From: JAWXBR01 sp034440235 | GTDB lineage: Bacteria; Bacteroidota; Ignavibacteria; Kapaibacteriales; Kapaibacteriaceae | Reading direction: 5' to 3' | DNA: 64,000 nucleotides | NCBI GenBank assembly: GCA_034440235.1 | Contig: JAWXBR010000059.1 | Span: 17,447-81,446, forward strand | Part shown: positions 16,563 through 27,400 of the stretch, piece by piece | Layout of the letters: each line of letters begins with the position of its first letter | Position numbering within the stretch: the stretch's first letter is position 1 | Notes under the pieces: generated by a model | The model's input: the letters and a program-made list of their open reading frames with translations, nothing else | What the model was told of the DNA's origin: nothing | The model's database searches: none | Position numbers and translations under genes: made by a program

Positions 16563-18016
16563 GAAGTTGTGCCTCTTCTCGAAAACGATGCAGCATCGGC
16601 CTGTGCGAGCCAGCCCTGCAGATTCGCGACGAGAAATTCTTTTGCTGCTTCGTATTCGTTGTTGATCGTGCCTTCGAGAATTGCTTCTTCGATCATGAAC
16701 TTCAGGTAGCCGATGGTGCGGGACGGAGGCAGGCCGGTGATTTCCATGATTTCTTCGCCGCGCACCGGACTCTGAAAGGCACGCAGGTGGTCGCGCTCTT
16801 GTACGTCGAGGACTTTGTCGCGGACGATGTCGTAGTTGTGAACGTACTTCTCTGCAAGGCGCGGGTTTTTTGTTGTGACGTCGGCTCTGCACAACATAAA
16901 GAGGTCTTCAATAGCATCACCTGCATGAACTGCCAGTCGTCGTATTGCTGAGTCGGTAACGCCGTCGTCTACAAGCTTCATCGGACGCTGATGAAGGCGC
17001 ACAAGGTTCTGCACGTATTCGAGATGTTGTAGCGGTAGCTTCATGCGACGGAAAATTTTGTCCTGCCAGCGAGCCCCCACCTCTTCATGTCCGTGAAAGG
17101 TCCACCCCGTGCCTTGCACAAACCTTTTTGTGCGGGGCTTTGCGATGTCGTGCATGAGTGTTGCAAAACGTAACCACACATTGTCCGACATGGCAGACAC
17201 GTTGTCTACAACTTGAAGTGTGTGTCTGAAAACATCCTTGTGTCTGTATTCGCGCTCGCCTACACGCACGAGGTCTACACCTGCGAGTGCTTCGACTTCC
17301 GGAAAAATATGCGCAAGGAGTCCGGTTTCATGCAAAATCATCAGTCCGACGCTCGGTCTCGGCGACGCAAGAATCTTCATGAACTCATCGGTGATGCGTT
17401 CTTGCGAAACGATTTTAATTCTTTCTGCCATCGACTGAATAGCGCGCAGTGTTTTTTCGTCGACAACGAAGTCGAGCTGCGCTGCAAAGCGTGCTGCTCG
17501 CATCATGCGTAGCGGATCGTCCTCCATCGTAACAATGGGGTCGAGCGGCGTGCGAAGCACCTTTGCTTCTAGGTCTTCTGCGCCATGCCACAGGTCGATT
17601 ATTTCGCCGAGGTTGTCGGCGTGTAGCGATGCAGCCATTGCGTTGACGGTAAAATCGCGTCGACGCAAATCATCTTCGAGCGTGCCTTCGGTAACGATGG
17701 GTTTACGCGAGTCTGCATCATAACGTTCGAGGCGTGTGCCTACAAACTCAACGTTGCGTTCACCCACAGGTACAAGCGCAGTGCGAAAGCGTTCGTAATG
17801 AATTGCTTTTGTGCGAAAGAGTGTTGCTACTCTATCTGCAAACTCTAATGGGTCGCCAACAACCGTGATGTCTACGTCGGTGTTCGCGCGCCCCATGAGT
17901 GCGTCGCGCACGAAGCCCCCTACAACGTAGATGCGTGTTTGCGACTCCTGTGCAAGAGCACCGATGCGCAACAAGAGCGGATCGGCGATGTCGATGTTAT
18001 TGGTACGTAGCGACAT
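16559..18016 (-). CDS. cca: CCA tRNA nucleotidyltransferase with HD domain
   Basis: A 485-residue class II enzyme that adds or repairs the 3' CCA of tRNAs. That fits the tRNA genes here, none of which seems to encode CCA. It has the nucleotidyltransferase motifs VVGGFVRD, the metal-binding TDVDITVVGD, and the RRDFTVNAMA motif, followed by an RNA-binding helical region. An HD domain in the second half has the MHDIAKPRTKR core. I placed the start at ATG 18016, which overlaps the transketolase C-subunit by 20 bp; the frame is open 90 bp beyond but without family residues. Confidence 0.94.
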   Translation of the reverse strand: MSLRTNNIDIADPLLLRIGALAQESQTRIYVVGGFVRDALMGRANTDVDITVVGDPLEFADRVATLFRTKAIHYERFRTALVPVGERNVEFVGTRLERYDADSRKPIVTEGTLEDDLRRRDFTVNAMAASLHADNLGEIIDLWHGAEDLEAKVLRTPLDPIVTMEDDPLRMMRAARFAAQLDFVVDEKTLRAIQSMAERIKIVSQERITDEFMKILASPRPSVGLMILHETGLLAHIFPEVEALAGVDLVRVGEREYRHKDVFRHTLQVVDNVSAMSDNVWLRFATLMHDIAKPRTKRFVQGTGWTFHGHEEVGARWQDKIFRRMKLPLQHLEYVQNLVRLHQRPMKLVDDGVTDSAIRRLAVHAGDAIEDLFMLCRADVTTKNPRLAEKYVHNYDIVRDKVLDVQERDHLRAFQSPVRGEEIMEITGLPPSRTIGYLKFMIEEAILEGTINNEYEAAKEFLVANLQGWLAQADAASFSRRGTTS

Positions 18017-18998
18017 CCTTGATAGCCCGGACGCCTGTGGACCCCTTATCACGACGTTGCATGGCGACGAGCGCAGAAGCGTACACCTCGCGCCATGTAA
18101 GACCAAATTTTTCCATCAACTCTTCGGGTTCACCCGACCCACCGAACGAATCTTTCACACCTACAAATTCGATTGGCACAGGTGCGTTTTTGCCTGTGCA
18201 TTCTGCAACGGCACCGCCAAGACCTGCATGCACCTGATGTTCTTCGGCAGTTACAATTGCACCGCAATCGCGAGCTGCCGCAGTTACCGTAGCGAAGTCG
18301 AATGGCTTGATTGAGCTGACATTTATAACGCGTGCTTGAATGCCCTTCTTGGCGAGCTCTTCTGCGGCGAGCACACATTCCCATACGAGAGCGCCGCTGC
18401 CGATGAGCGCAACATCGTTGCCTTCGCGCACGACTTGTGCTTTTCCAATTTCGAATGGCGTGTCTGGAGTTGTGAAGAGTGGTACCGGGGAACGTCCGAA
18501 GCGGATGTATGCCGGACCCACCATTTCGCCCATTGCAATTGTTGCCTTTTTTGCTTCTTCGTAGTCAGCAGGCACGAGCAACGTCATGTGTGGCAGCGTG
18601 CGAAGGAATGCGACTTCTTCGAGAATCTGGTGTGTGGCACCATCGGGTCCGACACTAATGCCTGCATGTCCGCCACCAATCTTCACGTTTGCTTCGTTGT
18701 AACACACGCTAATGCGCAACTGGTCTGCGTTACGCAGGGCACAGAATGCACCATACGATGCGAAGAACGGAATCTTACCCGACAGGGCGAGTCCGGCTGC
18801 AATGGTCGTCGCGTTTTGTTCAGCAATACCAATGCTGAAAAACCTGTCAGGAAATTTATCCTTGAACAGCGACGTGAGCACAGAGCCCGTGATGTCGCCG
18901 CCGAGCACAACAACATTGCTATGTCGTTCGCCAAGCGTTACAAGTCCGTCACCGAAACCATGACGTGTTGGTTTTGATCCGAGAAGTGTGGGTGTCAT
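17997..18998 (-). CDS. Transketolase, C-terminal subunit
   Basis: A 333-residue protein covering the pyrimidine-binding and C-terminal domains of transketolase. Motifs include GIAEQNATTIAAGLALSGKIPFFASYG, GHAGISVGPDGATHQILEEVA, and the C-terminal domain with EEHQVHAGLGGAVAE. Together with the upstream gene it makes a complete thiamine-diphosphate transketolase moving two-carbon units in the pentose phosphate pathway. Splitting into two subunits is a normal variant in many bacteria, so this is not a frameshift. The start is ATG 18998, 81 bp after the N-subunit. Confidence 0.93.
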   Translation of the reverse strand: MTPTLLGSKPTRHGFGDGLVTLGERHSNVVVLGGDITGSVLTSLFKDKFPDRFFSIGIAEQNATTIAAGLALSGKIPFFASYGAFCALRNADQLRISVCYNEANVKIGGGHAGISVGPDGATHQILEEVAFLRTLPHMTLLVPADYEEAKKATIAMGEMVGPAYIRFGRSPVPLFTTPDTPFEIGKAQVVREGNDVALIGSGALVWECVLAAEELAKKGIQARVINVSSIKPFDFATVTAAARDCGAIVTAEEHQVHAGLGGAVAECTGKNAPVPIEFVGVKDSFGGSGEPEELMEKFGLTWREVYASALVAMQRRDKGSTGVRAIKDVATYQ

Positions 18999-19040
18999 TT
19001 TACTATTCTATTCCGACAGAGCAGATTGATTGTGTTGTGA

Positions 19041-19100
19041 TAAGGGGCTTCCGGCAATTCTAAGGGGCTTCTGACAGTTCTAAGGGGCTTCTGACAATTC
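19041..19100. repeat. 20-bp tandem repeat, three copies, at the transketolase N-subunit 3' end
   Basis: On the minus strand GAATTGTCAGAAGCCCCTTA is repeated as GAACTGTCAGAAGCCCCTTA and GAATTGCCGGAAGCCCCTTA. The first copy encodes the last residues of the N-subunit, and the first junction creates its TAG stop. Each copy carries the AGCCCCTT octamer. Confidence 0.92.
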
Positions 19101-19988
19101 CAGTAGTGCAGCTTTCGCTTGTTCCTCTGTAGGGGGCTTGCCGTGCCATTCGTATTTGTCGCTCATGTACGACACGCCGCTGCCCATGAATGTGCGCGCA
19201 ATGATGCATGTGGGCTTGCCTGTGCCGTTGCGCTGATTATCGAGGAAATGATCGAAGCCACGCATCAGGTCGGCGTAGTCGTGACCGTTCACAACAATAG
19301 TATCGAAGCCAAATGCACGGCATTTGTCGTCGATAGGATACACGTTCATTACGTCGGGTACACGACCATCGATCTGACAATCGTTGTTGTCGATTATCCA
19401 ACAGAAGTTGTCGAGCTTATAGTGTGATGCCGACATCGCAGCTTCCCAAACAGAACCTTCTTGCAATTCTCCGTCGCCTGTAAGCGTAAACACACGTCTG
19501 TCATTTTTATCAATTAGTTTATCAGCCATTGCCATGCCCACGGCAATCGAAATGCCTTGTCCGAGCGAACCCGAGCTCGTCTCAATCCCAGGCAGGTGCA
19601 TATCGCGTCCGGGGTGACCCTGCAAGCGCGATCCGTACTTGCGAAGTGTCCCCATTTCAACTTTGGGGAACATGCCTGCGTTGGCCATGGTGGAGTACTG
19701 CACCGGACACATATGTCCCGCGGACAGCACAAACCGGTCGCGCTCTGGCCAGCTCATGTCCTCGGGCTTGTAGCGCATATAGCCACCGAAGTACATCACT
19801 GCGAAGATGTCAGAGGACCCGAGCGGCCCCCCGCTGTGTCCAGACCCCGCACGCACCAGCGCACGAATGATGTCCCGCCGTATCTCATTCGCAATCTCTG
19901 CGAACTCTTCTGGCTTGTGTTTGCGGTTTTCGAATGTCGCTGTATTAAAGTCTAGCGACTGTTTCTGCTCGACGGTTGTCGTGCTCAT
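19080..19988 (-). CDS. Transketolase, N-terminal subunit
   Basis: A 302-residue protein with the thiamine diphosphate-binding domain: RAGSGHSGGPLGSSD near residue 46, the substrate histidine region LSAGHMCPVQY, and the ThDP/metal-binding GDGELQEGSVWEAAMSASHYKLDNFCWIIDNNDCQIDG (Gly-Asp-Gly ... Asn-Asn). It pairs with the next gene for the full enzyme. Its C-terminus LELSEAP ends exactly at the junction of a 20-bp tandem duplication, which created the present stop codon. A TAGTTTCG element, one mismatch from a -7 box, lies upstream of ATG 19988. Confidence 0.93.
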   Translation of the reverse strand: MSTTTVEQKQSLDFNTATFENRKHKPEEFAEIANEIRRDIIRALVRAGSGHSGGPLGSSDIFAVMYFGGYMRYKPEDMSWPERDRFVLSAGHMCPVQYSTMANAGMFPKVEMGTLRKYGSRLQGHPGRDMHLPGIETSSGSLGQGISIAVGMAMADKLIDKNDRRVFTLTGDGELQEGSVWEAAMSASHYKLDNFCWIIDNNDCQIDGRVPDVMNVYPIDDKCRAFGFDTIVVNGHDYADLMRGFDHFLDNQRNGTGKPTCIIARTFMGSGVSYMSDKYEWHGKPPTEEQAKAALLELSEAP

Positions 19989-20126
19989 CGGCTTTATCTA
20001 TCGGTGGTAGGGGTCGCGAAACTACGAAGACGGCCTCTGATTTGGGTCTAGCAGAATTGGCGGTACGCTTTTTGCTCGCTATCCATCGTGTGTATTTCGG
20101 TTATGTCTGTAGTATTTGGGTCTGTT

Positions 20127-22070
20127 ATGACAACTTCTAAACGCCATCTGTTGGTATGCCTCTCATTCCTCGTTTCGGTCGGCCTTACCGCCCAAAAACG
20201 AACACCAAAGGCAGATGAACTCCTCGGCTTGAATGCGGCCCAGGGCAAGGAATTCTGGATTGCCATACCTCCGAACGAACTAACACCTTTTCCTGTCGAC
20301 GAGCTCGATATCTACATTGCCTCTGCGTACGATACAGACGTAAAGGTCTTTGACGCAGGCGCTCAACGGGAGTTCACACGTAAAGTCAAGGCTGGCGATA
20401 TCACGACCCTGACAGACTCTCTCGGCGAAACAAACTGGGCTTGGGAGGTGCGCGAATTCGAAGTGCCCATCAAAAAAGGTATTCGAATTACATCCAAGTA
20501 TCCGATCGTGGTGTACGTGCTGAATTCGAAGGTTACAACCTCCGATGGGTATCTGGCAATTCCTACAGCAGCGTGGGGCACAGACTACATACACTGCTCC
20601 TACTATGACTTTAGAGAAGTCAGGAATTGGGCAGGGGGCTTTCTGGTAGTCGCAAAGGAAAATGGTACACATCTCGACATCGAATTGCGTGGAGTGGGAG
20701 AACTCGATGCCCGAACTGCAGGCGGAAAAAAAATCAATACTGGTGTCCATTTCAACGTTACACTCGACGAAGGCGAAGTATACATGGTGAAGGGCGACGG
20801 CACAACGCGCGGAATTTTTGATCTAACGGGGACGCGTATTCGCAGCACCAAACCTGTAGGACTGATATCGTTCCATGAACGGACAACGATGCCGAATCTA
20901 CTTGTGGCTGGTAACGGACGTAATCACCTGAGTGAGATGCTCCCTTCCGTCGATACATGGGGATTGCGTTACCCCACAATCGAATTCAAGCGAGAGCATC
21001 TGAACGGCATAGGAAAAGGCGACGTGTTTCGCGTTGTGGCATCAGAACCGAACACAAAGTGGACAGTAAGGTATTACGACATGTCATCGAAGGCATTAAT
21101 GGGTCAGGGCGGTGGAACATTGGCAAAATCTGGTGACTTTGCCGACATCATTCAGTCAACGGCACCAACAGCGCTAACGTCTGGATACAGCGTTTGGGAA
21201 GCAGATAAACCGATACTTGTTATGCAGTATTCGTGTTCGCAGTCATGGGACGGCGATCCATCTCTCGATCCGTTCATGATTCGTGTAGTTCCGGAAGAAC
21301 AATTTGTTTCGGACGCGTTGTTCGAAACACCAACTGCTGCAAAATTTAGCAAGCACTTTCTGGATTTAATTGTCTGGGCTGATACTGCCGATGCTAACTA
21401 TATCAACAATCTAAAATCGCTTGAGCTTAACAGTGTGCCTGTATGGAATCATCCAACGTCCCAGGTACCCACCTTGTTGTTTAACCACATGCCTGGCAAC
21501 CAGAACTTGCATTGGGTACGAATTGAATTAGGCACGACCGGTAAATCGCTCAGACTTATTTCAAATAGCAAGGTTCGTTTTGGCGGACAACTGTATGGAT
21601 ACGGCGCCGCTGATGCGTACGGATGGCCTGCAGCTTCTGCCTATCGAACAACATCCTCTATAGACACGATGCCTCCTGTACTTGTGGTTGACAATGTGTG
21701 CGGCGACTACAATGTTGTTGCAAACGAACTCCGCAACATTCCAAACCCACCAACAACTCCACCGCTTCGCACCGACCAGGTAGAGAGTGGAATTAGTCAA
21801 ATATTTTTTGACCCAGCACAGCCTGATTCGAACTTTCGTTTGGTGCTTGTTACCGACACAATTCTGCGTTCGGTGCCTACGTACAAGACTTTTCGATTTC
21901 GTGTTGAAATTATTGACAAAACGAAGGATGCGTTTGCACGTGTTCTTGTCCTTGACGATGGTTACAACACAACCACTGGATCACCTAACCAAGCAGCATT
22001 TGTTGCTCGATATACGGCACCAAAGCTTAGCGGATTGAGCGGGCACATATCGTTTGGCAAACATCGTGTG
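20127..22070 (+). pseudogene. 5' part of a large secreted protein gene split by an IS3-family element
   Basis: This is the first 648 codons of a gene closely similar to the intact neighbour at 24433-28839. ATG 20127 is followed by a signal peptide (LLVCLSFLVSVGLTAQ). The conserved N-terminal block GKEFWIAIPPNE, VREFEVPIKKGIRITSKYPI and MQYSCSQSWDGDPSLDPF resembles the bacterial IgGFc-binding-type N-terminal domain. At 22070 the reading frame enters the IS and runs on as an artefactual tail of 56 residues to 22238. Without the insertion the gene would continue in frame at 23415. The truncated product may still be exported but has lost its C-terminal sorting domain. Confidence 0.9.
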
Positions 22071-22138
22071 CTTTCTAGCCCCCCAATTAGCTGTAGGAGG
22101 ACTCCTGATTGTAGATTCGAATTACAACGGAGTACACC

Positions 22139-22450
22139 ATGGGAACACATCGTCGCTGGAGCAAGGAAACAAAGCTTGCGATCCTGGAAGAGGCAGAACG
22201 TAACGGTATTGCACAGACAAGCCGCAAGCATGGCATAGCGGCCAGTCAAATACACGATTGGAAGAAGAAGCACCAGTTGTTGGGTGAAGCTGGTCTGTTG
22301 GGTTACGTGTATAAGGAGGATCCAGAGACGCATCGGCTGCGCGTGGAGAATCAGGCGTTGAAGGAGATGATCGCAGAGCAAGCCCTGGCATTGCGGATCA
22401 AGGATAGTCTGCTAAAAAAAACAGAACTACGCATGAGGAGCGGCTCATGA
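22139..22450 (+). CDS. IS3-family transposase OrfA (helix-turn-helix subunit)
   Basis: A 103-residue protein with the typical N-terminal helix-turn-helix (RRWSKETKLAILEEAERNG, then TSRKHGIAASQIHDWKKKH) and a C-terminal leucine-rich helix (LRVENQALKEMIAEQALAL) used for dimerisation. Near its end the codons CTA AAA AAA ACA contain a run of eight A, a plausible -1 slippery site for making the OrfAB fusion transposase. Its stop overlaps the OrfB ATG. Confidence 0.93.
   Translation: MGTHRRWSKETKLAILEEAERNGIAQTSRKHGIAASQIHDWKKKHQLLGEAGLLGYVYKEDPETHRLRVENQALKEMIAEQALALRIKDSLLKKTELRMRSGS
22414..22421 (+). other. A8 slippery run, candidate -1 frameshift site
   Basis: Eight consecutive A at the end of OrfA. 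OrfB is in the -1 frame relative to OrfA and is open from this run onwards, so slippage here would give an OrfAB fusion as in other IS3 elements. No downstream stimulatory stem-loop was checked. Confidence 0.55.
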
Positions 22451-23370
22451 TCGCACGTGAGTATGTCACAGAAGGGCAGAGTACACGTGCAGTGCTAAAG
22501 ATTGCGGGAGTCGCTGAAAGTAGCTTTTACTACAAGCCTACAGCGGGCAAACGAGGCCGGAGTGCAACAACAACGACGATGGATGCCAAGGGTACGGTGT
22601 GGACAGAGGAACAGCTCGTAGACCTAATCACAGCAGAGCTGGAGAAGGAATTCGTCGACTATGGCTACATCAAGGTCACGAAGTGGCTCCAGCATGAGCA
22701 TACGTTCGTGATCAACAAGAAGAAGGTCTACCGCATCATGGACGAGCACGCGTTACTGCACAGCAAGCCCTCACGCAGCAAGGTGAGGAAGCAATGGGTC
22801 AAGGACCTGGTGCCGAATCCGACGATGCCGCTGACGCACCTTGAGTTCGATATCAAGTACATGCACATTCATGGTCAACGACGGAACGCCATGATGCTTA
22901 CAGTCATCGATGTCAAGAGTCGGTACAATGTCGGATGGCTGATGCAGTGGAGTATCAAGAAGGCCGATGTCGTGGTTCTGTTTCTGGACATCCAGTGCAC
23001 GCTTCCGATGGTAACGAAGATTACGGTGCGTAGCGACAATGGCAGTCAGTTTGTCTCACATCTCGTGCGTGATCACTTCAAAACGACAGGTATCGAGCAT
23101 GAGTTCACACGACCGGCAACCCCAGAACAGAACGCGCACATCGAATCGTATCACAGCATCGTTGAGAGCGTTATCTGTCGGCAGTATACCTTCACCGATC
23201 TGCACCATGCCAACGAACTGCTCACACGGTGGGTAGAATTTTACAATCACAAGCGCATTCACAGCGGCACCGGATACCTGTCGCCTGCTGAGTACTTACG
23301 GAAAAACAACGTATCGTTGCCTCAACCCCTGTTCAGGACTGCACAACTCACAAACTTTTCTATCAACTGA
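22447..23370 (+). CDS. IS3-family transposase OrfB (DDE catalytic subunit)
   Basis: A 307-residue rve-type integrase core. The DDE residues are readable: Asp in HLEFDIKYMH, Asp in VRSDNGSQF, and Glu in NAHIESYHS, followed by the WVEFYNHKRIHSGTGYLSPAEYL terminal signature. It starts with an ATGA overlap with OrfA. The frame is intact, so the element may still be active if OrfAB is made. Confidence 0.95.
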   Translation: MIAREYVTEGQSTRAVLKIAGVAESSFYYKPTAGKRGRSATTTTMDAKGTVWTEEQLVDLITAELEKEFVDYGYIKVTKWLQHEHTFVINKKKVYRIMDEHALLHSKPSRSKVRKQWVKDLVPNPTMPLTHLEFDIKYMHIHGQRRNAMMLTVIDVKSRYNVGWLMQWSIKKADVVVLFLDIQCTLPMVTKITVRSDNGSQFVSHLVRDHFKTTGIEHEFTRPATPEQNAHIESYHSIVESVICRQYTFTDLHHANELLTRWVEFYNHKRIHSGTGYLSPAEYLRKNNVSLPQPLFRTAQLTNFSIN

Positions 23371-23411
23371 CAATCGCTAGTTCTTCTACGAACTAACGGG
23401 GACTAGCACAC

Positions 23412-24281
23412 GTGGGTGTTGGGTCATCTCGTACACTCAGCTTCACAAATATGTCGCCCGATGACATCACAATTTCGAGTTTACGATTAAGGTTAGGTGT
23501 TCATTTTACAATTACGTTGGGTGCAATCACCTCGCAATTGCAACTACAGCCAAACGCGTCTCACTCGCTTACAATTGCATACGATGCATTACATGATAGT
23601 GCCTCAACGCCTGTTGGTATCGACTTTGATACATTGATAATCGGGGTAGGCTGCGGCGAAATACACTCGGTTGTCACAGGCTTTGCTGTACAACCTCGCA
23701 TTGCCGTAATGGACCTGCCATTCGGTGATGTAGCACCAGGTGTCAACACCTGCAAACCTCTTACGATTACCAATCCTGGTAGTGACACGCTTGTTGTTAC
23801 CGGGCTAACGGGATATGAAACGTCCGACTTTTCCCTCTCGAGCCCCTTACTTACGCCCCTTCCCATTACGGTAAGGCCAGGACAAAGCGTGAACCTGCGC
23901 AATGTCTGCTTCGAACAGTCCGTTTCGAGCGTCGCAGAAGTCGCTGTAACGTTTTCGTCGAATGCGGTTTTGGGAGATAGTGTTTCTGTGTGGACCGCCA
24001 ACACGCTTATCGACGTCAAAGAATTGCTAGAGGTGCTTCGTTTCGAGGTCTCACCGCAACCAGCTATCGACATGTTCAATGTCCTTTTTGCCGAGCAAAC
24101 CGGCCCTGGATCTACGCTTCAGGTCGTTGACACTCGTGGAGCGGTGGTTCTGACATGGAGATTGGCAGAGGGTTTGACGAGTTTTCGCGCGTCGATATCT
24201 GCAATTGCCACTGGATCGTACATCCTTTTGGTGACATCGAACCAGACGTCATTTGCGACTCCATTTGTAATAACTCGATAG
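23412..24281 (+). pseudogene. 3' part of the IS-split secreted protein gene
   Basis: About 290 codons continuing the gene broken at 22070. It contains two immunoglobulin-like ASH / choice-of-anchor D-type repeats (one with CKPLTITNPGSDTLVVTGLTGYE, matching the paralogue's CGSVRIENPGSDTLVITDIQGYQ). The C-terminus (FEVSPQPAIDMFNV ... GSYILLV ... FVITR) looks like a type A T9SS sorting domain. The apparent GTG start at 23412 is the duplicated target site, not a true start. Without the IS the full gene would encode about 936 residues from ATG 20127. Confidence 0.88.
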
Positions 24282-24432
24282 ATAAATGGCGATCTGTCAG
24301 CTTTCTTGCGGTTCGACGTAACAATGCACGTTACTTTTTGTTATATAGCATGGTTACGTGTGCCCGATTGCACGCATCGAAGTCAACCCAAGAAAATTTT
24401 GTGCAGAAACAATGCGGTTTTCGGAGGAAAAG

Positions 24433-27400
24433 ATGAGGTCAGTTAGAATACTCACTGCACTAATGGTAGTAGTGGCATTTGCATCGTTCACCAGCGACGC
24501 ACTTGCTCAGAAAAAGAAATTCAAAGCAGAAGAATTGCTGAGCATCAATGGTGCTCAAGGCAAGGAATTCTGGATTTCCATTCCTCCGAATGAGGTTACA
24601 CCGTACGGTGTTGATGAACTTGAGATCTATATCGCATCGGCCTACGATACCGATGTTCTGGTATATGACGCAGGAGGTCAGCGCCAATTCACACGTAAAG
24701 TCACGAAAGGAGACATCCTTACCCTTTCTGATAAGAAAGGCGAGACGAATTGGGCTTGGGAAGTGCGTGAGTTTGAAGTACCCGTTAAGAAAGCCGTTCG
24801 AATAACTTCGAAGCAACCAATTTCAGTTTATGTGCTGAATTCAAAGCCTTTTACTTCTGATGGTTATCTCGCAATTCCAACGGCATCCTGGGGCATGGAC
24901 TATATCTCGTGCTCGTATTACGATTTCAGGGAAAGGCAGACCTGGGCCGGTGGCTTCCTAGTTATTTCCAAGGAAAACGGCACCCAGCTCGACATTGACC
25001 TACGTGGTGTAGGTGAACTTGACGCAAGAACTGCTGGCGGCAAACGCATAAATACTGGGAATCGTATCGCCGTTACTCTAGATGAAGGCGAGGTGTATAT
25101 GGTGAAAGGTGATGGTCAGACGCGGGGGGTGTTTGACCTCACAGGATCAAGAATCCGGAGCACCAAACCGGTAGGATTTCTTCCCTTCCACGAGCGGACG
25201 ACGATGCCGAATCTTCTAGTGTTCGGTAACGGTCGAAATCACTTGGTTGAGATGATGCCCCCGGTAAATAACTGGGGTAAACGCTATGCGACCGTCGAGT
25301 ACAAGCGTGAGAACTTAAATGGCATTGGTAAAGGCGACGTTTTTCGTGTGGTTGCTTCGCAAGCTAATACAAAGTGGAGCCTTAAGTATTACGACAAGGC
25401 ATCAAAAGCTCTGCTCGGGCAAGGTGGAGGTGTTCTTGCGAAGGCAGGCGATTTTGCAGACGTTGACCAATCGGGAGCTCCGACAGCTTTAACGAGCGGT
25501 TTTAGTGTTTGGAATGCCGATAAACCTGTTTTTGTGATGCAGTATTCCTGTTCACAATCCTGGGACGGCGATCCCATTCTTGACCCATTCATGATTAACG
25601 TCGTACCGAAAGAGCAGTTCATTACTTCAACAATTTTCCAGTCACCTACTGCCGGAAAATTCGGAAAGCACAGACTAAATCTTATAGTCTGGGCAGATTC
25701 CGCAGATCCTGAATACATCAACAATTTAAAGTCGCTTGCTGTTGATAGCATTCCGGTATGGAGTCACCCTAACGCTGATGTACCTCGAATACTCTTTACT
25801 CGTATGCCTGGTGGGGACAATCTTCACTGGTGTACAGTTGAGTTTGGTTCGTCGGGGAAATCGCATACGATAACATGTAATGGTAAAATTAGATTCGGAG
25901 GTTACATCTACGGCTTCGGTGCGGCTGATGCGTACGGATGGCCTGCAGCATCCGGATTCCGTCCAACCACATCGTTCGACACACTTGCTCCCGTTCTCAC
26001 TGAGATCGATTCGTGTGGTGACTACGACTTCCGTGCTACCGAATTCCGCAACATTCCGAGCCCACCAACCTCGCCTCCAAAAGACAGCGACCAGGTAGAA
26101 ACTGGTATTAGTGATATCGACTTTGTGGAAGGGGCTCCGAATACGAACTATCGCATCGTGCTGCAAACCGCGCAGACATTTCCAAGAGAATCATCATATA
26201 AGGACTTCAAATTCCGTTTGGAAGTCATTGACAAGGGTCTCGATGCGTATGCTGAAATCCGCGTCTCAGACTTCGGTAGCAATAATCAGGATGGTGGGGT
26301 GAACGTGACGTATGACACCGTATTCTACTTCGCCGCAAAACTGATCTTTAATCCCACACCCCTAACGTTTGGAAAACGACGGGTAGGTACGAAGCCGACC
26401 CTTTCAGCTACCGTCTCTAACGGTCAGGTCGATCCCATAGCTGTTACTGAATTACGTTTGAAGACCGGCGCACAGTACAAAATAACTTCTGGTGCCATTC
26501 CTCCGGGCGTGACACTAGCTCCGGGTCAGGCTCATTCGTTTACCATTGAATACGATGCATCACACGACAGCACGCTCGCACCCGTTGGTGTTGACGTTGA
26601 TACCCTTATTGTGAAGTCGGGTTGTAGCGAGTTCAGACTTCCAATCACAGGCTTTGCACTCGAACCTAAAATCAAGGTTGATGACTTTGATGCCGGTACT
26701 GTAGGTGTAAATGAATTGCGTTGTGGAAGTGTTCGCATTGAAAATCCGGGTAGCGACACGCTCGTCATTACCGACATTCAAGGGTATCAGGGTACGAACT
26801 TCAATCTTTCGAACCCTTATACACCAGTGCTGCCGATTCGAATTCCACCAAAGGGCGTGATCTACTTAGAGAGAGCATGCTACCAACGTGGCGATATCGG
26901 CGTGGACGACAAGGACATCACATTGTCATCTAATGCTGCGTCGGGCGATAGTATCTCTACATGGACGGGTGACACGCAAGAACCTGGACCAAACATCATC
27001 GGATACAACTGGCGTCAGCGACGTGTAAACACGGTTCACCAAGCGCTCGGTTATGTGTACAACACCGGCAACCAGTCACTTACGTTGCGCGACGTAACGT
27101 TCATGGATGGCACAAAATTCTATCCTCCGGGATCGGATGCAACAAACTATGTCTTCCAAATTGTTGGTGTCTATAGTAGCGGCCAGCCTGTTACCTCACT
27201 ACCGCTTGTTGGCACCAATGGTGTTGCCAACGATTCGGCTGAAGTTCTTGTACTGTTCCGTCCAGCAGCCGAAATAGTCTACGTCGCTCCAATGAAGCCT
27301 GTCTTTGACGAGCCATCAGCGCAGCGTACCGCCGACCTTGAGGGCGAAGGCATCTTGCCACAAATCGCACTTGTAGGCTGGGATGCAACATGTGCTGAAA

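Larger units (their letters stand above)
22071..23411 (+). mobile_element. IS3-family insertion sequence, about 1.34 kb
   Basis: The element carries two overlapping transposase frames. Its outer ends are related imperfect inverted repeats: CTAGCCCCCCAATTAG at the left and the reverse complement of CTAACGGGGACTAG at the right. The boundaries were set from a 3-bp target duplication, GTG at 22068-22070 and 23412-23414. Removing 22071-23414 (1344 bp, 448 codons) restores one open frame across the split host gene. A shift of one to four bases at either end is possible, since a CGTG direct repeat is also present. Confidence 0.88.

Noticed and set aside
16563..16892. N-terminal extension of the carbonic anhydrase frame
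   Set aside because: Those residues are an out-of-frame reading of the CCA transferase; the ATGA overlap and family alignment place the start at 16562.
17997..19988. Transketolase as a frameshifted single gene
   Set aside because: Each part has its own start and stop and complete domains; two-subunit transketolases are common. The stop of the first part is in a tandem repeat, but the second has a normal N-terminus.
22071..22238. C-terminal tail of the split surface protein (LSSPPISCRR onward)
   Set aside because: It is translated from the IS left end and has no relation to the host gene family.
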